From a virus, in the IMG/VR virus record IMGVR_UViG_3300032246_002280, positions 1 through 40,687 of that record: DNA of 40,687 nt. The stretch is one strand, 5' to 3'. The notes beneath the pieces are model-generated. The model was given only the letters and a program-made list of their open reading frames with translations, was not told the origin of the DNA and did not search any database. The position numbers and the translations under genes were made by a program. Below are positions 30,863 through 38,360 of the stretch, in pieces (position 1 is the stretch's first letter; the number at the start of each line of letters is the position of its first letter).

Positions 30863-32251
30863 ATGCCAACATCTTCAGAAACATATAATTTAATTGTAAG
30901 CGGAGCAAAAGATATTAATGCAGAGTTAAGTTCTCTTACTCCATCTTCTCCATTACAATTTTATGAAATAGATTTATCTGAAATTTCTCCTATAACAATA
31001 AATTTTGATTATAACGGACAACAACCGATGAATCGTGGAATTTTACGTATTTATAATGATTATAATTTATTTAAAATAACATCAGATTCTTATGGAAGAA
31101 TAAAATGGCAAAATAATTTTTACTATCCATTTCCTATATTTTCAGAAGGATTTGAATATACTTCGGCAGGAACACTTCCTACTCCAAAAGTTTCTATATC
31201 AAACCTTTCTCCAGATTATTCTAATAATTCATTTTATAATTATATCAGAATGCAAATGCAGTCTTTGGGTGATATAGTTGGAGCAAAATTTACAAGAATT
31301 AAAACTTTTTTAAAATATTTAGACGGATCAAATTTTTCTCAAGGTTACAATCCATATATGACAAACTCTGGAATATATGAAATGGAACTTCCAAGAGATA
31401 TTTATTATATAGATAGAAAAACAATAGAAAATAAATCAATAGTAGAATATCAATTAAATACAATTTTAGATTTAGAAAATTTAGTTTTACCAGGAAGAAC
31501 GATTTTAGCTAAAAAATGTCCTTTTCAGTATAGAGGAGAAGGATGTTGTTATGAATATAATAGTAGATTAACATATTTACATAGTGGAATTTATGCTAAT
31601 ATACAAAATTCTCCTATAACAGTCAAAGCTCTCCAAACCGCACCACCCGTAGCCAGTGAAAATGATCAATTATTTATTGGCGGAATTTTTGAAACAGGAG
31701 TAGCTGGAACAGCTGTAAATACAGCTATATTTAGAATTACTGGAGCAAATCAAGGAGACAATGATCCACTGGGCAATTCTGGTTTATGGATAGAAAATGC
31801 GCAATATGTTTCTGGAGATTTTATTTTTACTCAAAATAAAGGTTTAAAATATTATTACGTTTGTATAAATAATAATACATCAGATATTTTTAATGCTCCA
31901 CCAAATAAAAACTATTGGATTGCAGATGCATGTTCTAAAAGTATAAATTCATGTAGATTAAGATGGTTAAAAAATCCAGCATTTAGACCCGTTATTTGGC
32001 CCATAAACAGAAATGGAGAAAATTTTGCAACTACATATTTGAGAATCTATAATTTTTATTCTGTAGATAATATTGCTGCGAATTGGCTTACTGGAATCAA
32101 TGGAGTCCCAGTATATTTTCCAAGAAGACCTGGAGCAGAAAATCCAATTTCTGAACAAGCGCATGGTATACCTAAAGATGCTAATGGAAATTATTTAAAT
32201 GGATTTTTACCATTTGGAGGATTTCCTGGCACAAATAAACCACAAAATTAA
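30863..32251 (+). CDS. Minor tail protein, lambda gpL-like, with insertion
   Basis: A 462-residue homologue of lambda L, a tail-tip protein that in lambda carries an iron-sulfur cluster. The conserved CPFQYRGEGCCYEY (Cys219, Cys228/229) and DACSKSINSCRLRW (Cys357, Cys364) give the expected four-cysteine set. Lambda L is much shorter (about 230 residues): here the two cysteine pairs are separated by about 125 residues that include VSGDFIFTQNKGLKYYYVCI ending YWIADAC, again like a small carbohydrate-binding module. The C-terminal part after the cysteines (NRNGENFATTYLRIYNFYS to the Pro/Gly-rich end) is also extra. It begins one base after M (TAATATG). Confidence 0.85.
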   Translation: MPTSSETYNLIVSGAKDINAELSSLTPSSPLQFYEIDLSEISPITINFDYNGQQPMNRGILRIYNDYNLFKITSDSYGRIKWQNNFYYPFPIFSEGFEYTSAGTLPTPKVSISNLSPDYSNNSFYNYIRMQMQSLGDIVGAKFTRIKTFLKYLDGSNFSQGYNPYMTNSGIYEMELPRDIYYIDRKTIENKSIVEYQLNTILDLENLVLPGRTILAKKCPFQYRGEGCCYEYNSRLTYLHSGIYANIQNSPITVKALQTAPPVASENDQLFIGGIFETGVAGTAVNTAIFRITGANQGDNDPLGNSGLWIENAQYVSGDFIFTQNKGLKYYYVCINNNTSDIFNAPPNKNYWIADACSKSINSCRLRWLKNPAFRPVIWPINRNGENFATTYLRIYNFYSVDNIAANWLTGINGVPVYFPRRPGAENPISEQAHGIPKDANGNYLNGFLPFGGFPGTNKPQN

Positions 32252-32252
32252 A

Positions 32253-32957
32253 ATGATTGATAAAAAGATAAAAAATTTTATTAAAAAACAAGCACTAGAA
32301 AGTGCCCCTAATGAATGTTGTGGGTTTATAGTAAAAGAAAATGATTCTTTTAAATGTATCCCTTGTTATAATATAGCAACCGATACAATTAATAATTTTA
32401 AAATAGGTAGTTTAGAATATTTAAAAATAAAAAACAAATATAAAATATTTTATATTTATCATAGCCATACTAATGAAAATTGCGATTTTTCAGAAATGGA
32501 TAAAAATTGTTCAGAAAATTTAAATTTACCAATTATATTATATAATATTGAAAAAAATATATTTAAAGTTTACGAACCAATTTCAGTTGATACCAATTTA
32601 ATTGGAAGATTTTATGAATATAAAAAATATGATTGTTTTACTTTAATAAGAGATTTTTATCTTAAAAAAATGAATATAGACTTATCAATTGAATATGAAG
32701 ATTTGGATAAAATTAATGTTAAAAAAATGTTTATTGATCATTATAATGATAAAAATTTGATGCTAATTAATAATATAGAAGAATTAAAAGATAATGATAT
32801 ATTGCTTATTGATGACTTTAAAGAAGCTTGTCATTGTGCAATTTATTTAGGCAATAATAAAATACTTCATCAACCAATGGATACTTTCTCAAAAATTGAA
32901 AATTATTGTAATTTTTATAGAAGGCGTACAAATTTAATATTTAGGTCAAAAATATGA
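32253..32957 (+). CDS. Tail-tip peptidase, lambda gpK-like (JAMM plus NlpC/P60)
   Basis: A 234-residue two-domain protein. The N-terminal JAB/MPN metalloprotease domain has Glu21, the zinc site His70-x-His72 and Ser80-x2-Asp83 in YHSHTNENCDFSEMD. The C-terminal NlpC/P60 cysteine-peptidase domain has Cys128 in YDCFTLIRDFY and His194 in CHCAIYLGNNKILH. Lambda K has the same order and is needed for tail-tip assembly; NlpC/P60 enzymes cut peptidoglycan stem peptides, so it may also help entry. The chosen ATG follows the L stop by one base; an upstream start at 32199 would lie inside L and is not needed. ATGA overlap with I. Confidence 0.88.
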   Translation: MIDKKIKNFIKKQALESAPNECCGFIVKENDSFKCIPCYNIATDTINNFKIGSLEYLKIKNKYKIFYIYHSHTNENCDFSEMDKNCSENLNLPIILYNIEKNIFKVYEPISVDTNLIGRFYEYKKYDCFTLIRDFYLKKMNIDLSIEYEDLDKINVKKMFIDHYNDKNLMLINNIEELKDNDILLIDDFKEACHCAIYLGNNKILHQPMDTFSKIENYCNFYRRRTNLIFRSKI

Positions 32958-33721
32958 TAAAAGTTAATTTACATGGAAAGCTAGGAAGCGATATTGGAGA
33001 GTCTTGGGATTTAGAGATCTCAAGTGTAGCTGAAGCTTTTAGAGCTATAGAAGCAAATTCAAAACAATTTAGAAAATGGATAATAAATCATTCAGATCGT
33101 TATGAATATGAAATATTAATAAACAAAAATAATCTTTTTTCAGAAAAACCCAATTTTAAATCTATAGCAGAAATTAAAAATTCAGAATTATTTATTAATT
33201 TAGATGATAAAATTGAAACAATAGATATTGTTCCTTGTATCGTAGGAGCAGGTGGAGTTGGAAAAACAATACTTGGAGTTTTCACTGTCGCTGCGGCAGT
33301 TGTAGTTGGCGCATTTTTTCCTCCATTACTTCCTCTTGCAGTTGGAGTAGGTATTGCTGGTTTAGGACTAATTGCTGCGGGTACTAGTGAACTATTATCT
33401 AAACCACCACCAAATGTACCATTTACAGCGCAACAAGTTAATCCAATTGGAGGAGAAGGTGAAAGCGGTGGGCCAACTTCATATCTTTTTAATGGACCAG
33501 TAAATACAGTTGGAGAGGGTGGACCAGTTCCAGTAGGTTATGGTAAATTACTTGTTGGGGGAAACAATGTATATGCAAATTATGATATAATTTATAGAGC
33601 TTATAAAGCTTCTGTCTCATCCACAACGCTTCAAAGCATAAATCAAGGAGATAATCAATATACATTTAATTCAAAATGTTATTTGATAAGTCAAGATTCT
33701 TTGAGTACTTTACCTTTTTAA
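32954..33721 (+). CDS. Tail-tip assembly protein, lambda gpI-like
   Basis: A 255-residue homologue of lambda I. The N-terminal beta-grasp domain is IKVNLHGKLGSDIGESWDLE, then SSVAEAFRAIEANSKQFRKW and a last strand (SELFINLDDKIETIDIVPCI). A long Gly/Ala/Val hydrophobic stretch follows (TILGVFTVAAAVVVGAFFPP onwards, about residues 105-145), as usual for this family. The signature SYLFNGPVNTVGEGGPVPVG ends in YGKLLVG. A tail of about 50 residues beyond this point is not usual and was not recognised. It lies between K and J as in lambda, overlapping K by ATGA and 4 nt before J. Confidence 0.85.
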   Translation: MIKVNLHGKLGSDIGESWDLEISSVAEAFRAIEANSKQFRKWIINHSDRYEYEILINKNNLFSEKPNFKSIAEIKNSELFINLDDKIETIDIVPCIVGAGGVGKTILGVFTVAAAVVVGAFFPPLLPLAVGVGIAGLGLIAAGTSELLSKPPPNVPFTAQQVNPIGGEGESGGPTSYLFNGPVNTVGEGGPVPVGYGKLLVGGNNVYANYDIIYRAYKASVSSTTLQSINQGDNQYTFNSKCYLISQDSLSTLPF

Positions 33722-33725
33722 TTTT

Positions 33726-36700
33726 ATGGGAAATGCATATAAATTTGCAGATGGTTTAGCTTACGTTTTGTTTCCTGGAATGTTAGGATATGGATTTGCT
33801 TCTTATAATTTTCCAGAAAGTACAGCTCAAGATGATGGAGGTGGGGCTGGATCAATTTCTTTATCTTTTAGTGGTTCACAAATACCATATAGTAATTCAA
33901 GTATTTATAGCGTAGGATATGGTCCTAGCGGTTTTGAAGCGGTTTATACTCCTTTGGCTACTTTAACTGGAGATAGTTATACTGATTGGCGCTCAAATAG
34001 ATACATTGATTTTAATATAGATAAAAATGCTCCAAATTTACAAGGAATTTATAATGTAAGTCCAGGTCCAGCTGTAGAAGCTAGTTATGGTGATTTAAAA
34101 AATCAATCTGCATTTAATTCTATTTCTCAAATTAATGTATTAGATTTAATTTCAGAAGGCCCAGTCGAAGGTTTTATTTCTGGAATTTATATTCCAAATT
34201 TAAGTGGAAAAACTACTGGAGACATTGGTTACACAAGTGTGACATTTCAACCTTTTGAACAAACTTATAGTGTTCCAGAATCAAGATCAATATATTGGAA
34301 TGATGTTCCAATTACAGATCTTCAAGGTTTTTATAATTTTCAATATGCAGATTATAAATTTTCATATGGGGAAAAAACAAATGATCATACAGTATATAAT
34401 CCATATTTAAATCTTTATGAAGATAGAAGAGATTATTTTGGCAAACAAGTTGATAAAAATAAATATCCAATACAAACATCCACCACAAGAAGTATTGGAG
34501 AGCCTCTATACGGATATTATATAATTAGTGGTAATAGACAAATTATTACTCCAAAAACATATTACATATATAATACAGAAGTTTCTTCAATAAAAATTAA
34601 TATCAAAATAAATGGATTATATGAACAAATTGTCACTGGGTCAAACGCTGGAGATGTAGAACGCCAAGATCTACAATTAAGATTTACTATTTTTAGAATT
34701 TTAAATAATGGGGAAATTGTTTTATTGGATACTTCAAAATATCCACCTTTTAAAAAAGCATATTGGTCAAGTGATGATGTTTTACTTAAGGGAAAAATAT
34801 CTAATTCTCCAGTGATTTGGACTTATGAAATCGCATTAAGACCATATGCAGAAAATAAACCATTTTTCTCTTTATTTCCAAATCAAATTGGTTGGTCAAT
34901 AGAAGTAACTAAAGTATCTAGAGAATTTACAACTCCAACACTATCTTCTAGTTGTTCTGTAGATAGCATAACAGAGGTCTATTCCGATAGATTTGTTTAT
35001 CCAGATTCAGCTCTAGTTTTTTCAAAATTTGACGCAAGATATTTCAGTGATGTTCCTGCTCGATCTTATTTAATGAGACTTTTAAAAGTTAAAGTTCCAA
35101 TTAATTATGATCCAATTGCAAAAAATTATTCTGGTCCTTGGAATGGAAAATTTAAAGTTGCTTGGACAGATAATCCCGCGTGGTGTTTTTACGATTTAAT
35201 TACAAACAATAGATTTGGTTTAGGAAAGTATATAAATGCAGATTTAGCAGATAAATGGAATTTATATGAAATTGGTCAATATTGCGATCAATTAGTAACT
35301 GATGGTTTTGGCGGACTTGAACCAAGATTTAGATGTAATGTATATATTTCAACAAAAGAAGAGGCTTATAAAGTATTAAATGATATGGCAAGTATATTTT
35401 TAGCTATAACTTATTATTCTGCTGGACAAATAACGGTGGCTCAAGATTCACCCAAAGAACCAATTTATTTATTTAATAATAGCAATATATTAAATGGTGA
35501 TTTTTCTTACTCTGATGCTTCAAAGAAATCAAGAAAAACCGTAGCATTAGTCAGGTATAATGATGAAAATGATAATTATAAACCAGGAATTGAATATATT
35601 GAAGATAGAGTTTCAATGGCTAAATTTGGCATTAGAGAAACCGAAATTGTAGCTTTTGGTTGCACAAGTAAAAATCAAGCTAGAAGAGTTGGCAAATGGC
35701 TTCTTACTACTCAAAATAATGAAACTGAACTAGTAGATTTTAAAGTTGGTTTAGAAGGTAATTTTTTAAAACCTGGAGATATCATTTCAATTTATGATCA
35801 ATATAGAAAAAACTCAGCTTATGCAGGAAGAACACTAGAATTAACTACTGGATATGCAATATTAGATCTTCCTTATAATTATAATAATACCTATGCGATT
35901 ACTGGTGTTAATGTTGATAATTCTGTTGTATTTAATCTATTAACTCCAACTTATAATTTAAATTTTGGAACAAAACTTGGAGATCTTTATGCTACTGGAT
36001 ATTCAGATGTTACATCTTCTGGAGTTTCTGGATTAAATAGTTCATTTCTTAGAAGAAGTCAATTACAATCAATCACGATAAATAATCCATTGAATTATTT
36101 AACAAGTGGATCTGGAATATATAGTAATAATATAAGACTTAATTTTCCAAGTATTTTATACAATTCTGGATATATTTTACCTCAAAATACAGTTTGGTCA
36201 TTAGATATTAGTACTTCTGGATATTTACCAGCAGGAATGAACACTAGATCTCAAATGAATAACTCTCCACAGAACGTTGCATATCCAGGATATTATCTCG
36301 AACCTTATTTAAATAAACCTAAAAAATATAGGGTATTAAATGTTACAGAAGATGAACCAACTATATTTTCAATAAATGCTTTAGAGTATAATGATCAAAA
36401 ATTTAAAGATATAGATAATATTGCAACATTAGTTAATGTTCCTAATCGCCCAGCTTTACCAACTCAACCAACTTTAAATTTGAGTGGTTTATTTACAAAT
36501 GCAAACGGATATTTTTATAGAAATATTTCTAATCCAGCCGCAGGACATTATACAACTAATCAAGGTGGAATTAATAGTATTATTTATAATATAGTTCCAC
36601 CAGAAACATCTTCTAATACTTTATATTATGTATATGTTAATTCTGGAGTTAATTTTGGAACAAATACTCCACAATCTAATTTAAAAGATGTATTATCAAC

Positions 36701-36929
36701 CACTAATTTAAGAACTGGTATATCTAGCTATTCTGGTGCTGCTAATAACCCAATAAATACTCCAATATTTCCACCATTTTTTACTCCACTTTATACTGGA
36801 GATTATTATTTTAGAGTCTTCGCAGAAAACAGTATAGGAGAAAGATCTACTCCAGCAACTGGTTTTTATAGACTTCAAAATCAAGCTTCTGTATTTAGCG
36901 TAACAGCTTCTGGAATAAATGTATATTAA
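33726..36929 (+). CDS. Central tail-tip / receptor-binding protein, lambda gpJ-like
   Basis: A 1067-residue homologue of lambda J (1132 residues). The J hallmark INVLDLISEGPVEGFISGIY is near residue 140; later come a region with FKVAWTDNPAWCFYDLITNN then RFGLGKYINADL, AYKVLNDMASIFLAITYYSA (tail-hub domain), VGLEGNFLKPGDIISIYDQY, and a C-terminal fibronectin-III-like domain ending YYFRVFAENSIGERSTPATG. It forms the tail-tip hub and, in lambda, its C-terminus binds the receptor. The first 120 residues (Gly/Ser/Tyr-rich) precede the usual start of the family. It closes the M-L-K-I-J series, with the next gene 2 nt downstream. Confidence 0.9.
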   Translation: MGNAYKFADGLAYVLFPGMLGYGFASYNFPESTAQDDGGGAGSISLSFSGSQIPYSNSSIYSVGYGPSGFEAVYTPLATLTGDSYTDWRSNRYIDFNIDKNAPNLQGIYNVSPGPAVEASYGDLKNQSAFNSISQINVLDLISEGPVEGFISGIYIPNLSGKTTGDIGYTSVTFQPFEQTYSVPESRSIYWNDVPITDLQGFYNFQYADYKFSYGEKTNDHTVYNPYLNLYEDRRDYFGKQVDKNKYPIQTSTTRSIGEPLYGYYIISGNRQIITPKTYYIYNTEVSSIKINIKINGLYEQIVTGSNAGDVERQDLQLRFTIFRILNNGEIVLLDTSKYPPFKKAYWSSDDVLLKGKISNSPVIWTYEIALRPYAENKPFFSLFPNQIGWSIEVTKVSREFTTPTLSSSCSVDSITEVYSDRFVYPDSALVFSKFDARYFSDVPARSYLMRLLKVKVPINYDPIAKNYSGPWNGKFKVAWTDNPAWCFYDLITNNRFGLGKYINADLADKWNLYEIGQYCDQLVTDGFGGLEPRFRCNVYISTKEEAYKVLNDMASIFLAITYYSAGQITVAQDSPKEPIYLFNNSNILNGDFSYSDASKKSRKTVALVRYNDENDNYKPGIEYIEDRVSMAKFGIRETEIVAFGCTSKNQARRVGKWLLTTQNNETELVDFKVGLEGNFLKPGDIISIYDQYRKNSAYAGRTLELTTGYAILDLPYNYNNTYAITGVNVDNSVVFNLLTPTYNLNFGTKLGDLYATGYSDVTSSGVSGLNSSFLRRSQLQSITINNPLNYLTSGSGIYSNNIRLNFPSILYNSGYILPQNTVWSLDISTSGYLPAGMNTRSQMNNSPQNVAYPGYYLEPYLNKPKKYRVLNVTEDEPTIFSINALEYNDQKFKDIDNIATLVNVPNRPALPTQPTLNLSGLFTNANGYFYRNISNPAAGHYTTNQGGINSIIYNIVPPETSSNTLYYVYVNSGVNFGTNTPQSNLKDVLSTTNLRTGISSYSGAANNPINTPIFPPFFTPLYTGDYYFRVFAENSIGERSTPATGFYRLQNQASVFSVTASGINVY

Positions 36930-36931
36930 TT

Positions 36932-38347
36932 ATGAAAATAAATAATTTAAACTTAACTTTAGAGTGGGATACATTAAGAAAAATACCTGAGTACGTTGAG
37001 GTTTTTGATGATTTTCCAAGTTATAATATAGCTGTAAAAGATAAAAATGGAAATATAGTACAAAAATATTTTAATATTAAAAACAATGAACCACTTTTAG
37101 AAAGAAAATTTAAAGCAATTAAGGGTATACCTAAAATTAAATATTTCGTTAATTTATCTAAAAATCAAATTAAAAGTAATTTTAAATATAATTTTGAAGA
37201 TAATTATAATAAATTTAAAGAATTAAACAATAAAATAGGATTTTTTAAAGAGTTATCATTCTCAATAGACTATAATAATGATGATAAAGAAGATTTTAAT
37301 GTAAATGTCGAATACGAAACTATAGAAGATTTAAATAAAAATATTTTATTTAATAAAATATATAGAAGTAGTGATTATGTTAGTGCAAAATTATTAATTA
37401 ATAAAGAATATTTTAATCAAAAAAATATTCACTCTTTTTTAATTTTAAGTGAAGTTTCTAATAAGATTTTGAAAAATAAAAAATTAAACAATTTATTTAT
37501 AGAAAATGTAAAAGATAAATGGTTAGACGTAAATGAATCAACAACTTTGCTTACTGTTCCTTTTATAGAAACTGATATTGTAGAAATTTCGGAAAATTTA
37601 AATATTAAAATTATTCCACTTAATTATTTTCAATCTGAATTGTATAATTTTTTAAAAGAAAAAGAATCTCAAGAAGATATTAATAATTTATATGAAGAAT
37701 ATTTTTCTAATCAAACATTTAATATTGGTAAGATATACAAGCAATCTGTAAATAATGAAACTGTAATATTTTATCAAAATTACTTATATTTATTCAATAA
37801 TCAAAGTTTAAATTCAAATAGCTTAACTTCAGATTTATCAATTAATGATATGGTATTTAATAGTTATTTCCCACTTTTAAATAAAGATCAAACGAATAAA
37901 ACTATATGCTTATCTAATGATTTAAATACAGATGATGTACTTGATAATAATTATAACCTACAAAAGGGATATTTAGGCTTTTACGGCAGAGACTCTAGCT
38001 CTTATGAAGATGTGGCAATTGATCTAGATTATCTTCAAAACCAAGGGGTACTTCAAGCCAAAATCATTGAAATCGAAGAAAATAACGATACTTGCAATAT
38101 TTATATTGAATATATAACCACTTTTTATAACAATGAGAAGTTCTATATAGAAACCAGTAATAACCTCAAATATAGCGAAAAATACAAGACAAATATTGAT
38201 GGCAGGGAGTATATTACTTTATTATTTAAATACTCTTATGACTTACAAAATTTAAATGAATATTTAAATGAAAATACTTCTATAAATAAATCTCAAATTA
38301 TATCAGATAAAGACTTAATTAATTTTTCTGCAAAACTTATATTATAA
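36932..38347 (+). CDS. Hypothetical protein downstream of the gpJ-like gene
   Basis: A 471-residue Asn/Lys/Ile/Glu-rich protein, mostly alternating short strands and helices, with no recognised domain, signal peptide or membrane span. Its place directly after J, 2 nt away, is where phages often keep fibre or tip accessory genes, so a virion role is plausible. Base composition changes within the gene: the last 400 bp (from about 37950, encoding LGFYGRDSSSYEDVAIDLDY onward) are visibly richer in G and C than the first kilobase, as if the 3' part had a different history. It ends 1 nt from the stop of the convergent minus-strand gene. Confidence 0.6.
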   Translation: MKINNLNLTLEWDTLRKIPEYVEVFDDFPSYNIAVKDKNGNIVQKYFNIKNNEPLLERKFKAIKGIPKIKYFVNLSKNQIKSNFKYNFEDNYNKFKELNNKIGFFKELSFSIDYNNDDKEDFNVNVEYETIEDLNKNILFNKIYRSSDYVSAKLLINKEYFNQKNIHSFLILSEVSNKILKNKKLNNLFIENVKDKWLDVNESTTLLTVPFIETDIVEISENLNIKIIPLNYFQSELYNFLKEKESQEDINNLYEEYFSNQTFNIGKIYKQSVNNETVIFYQNYLYLFNNQSLNSNSLTSDLSINDMVFNSYFPLLNKDQTNKTICLSNDLNTDDVLDNNYNLQKGYLGFYGRDSSSYEDVAIDLDYLQNQGVLQAKIIEIEENNDTCNIYIEYITTFYNNEKFYIETSNNLKYSEKYKTNIDGREYITLLFKYSYDLQNLNEYLNENTSINKSQIISDKDLINFSAKLIL

Positions 38348-38360
38348 GTTATCGTTTTTT
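38334..38360. terminator. Probable bidirectional intrinsic terminator
   Basis: A perfect inverted repeat AACTTATA-T-TATAAGTT (38334-38350) covers the + strand stop and most of the minus-strand stop of two convergent genes. On the + strand it is followed by ATCG and then six T (38355-38360). On the minus strand it is followed by a TTTT run. The stem is AT-rich but this is the clearest terminator-like element in the window. Confidence 0.5.

Noticed and set aside
32199-32252. Earlier in-frame start for the gpK-like gene inside the gpL-like gene
   Set aside because: The extra 18 residues do not belong to the JAMM domain, and the ATG one base after the L stop fits the junction pattern of the operon.
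33726-38347. Diversity-generating retroelement acting on the tail-tip genes
   Set aside because: No reverse transcriptase, template repeat or paired variable repeat was found near the gpJ-like gene or its neighbour.
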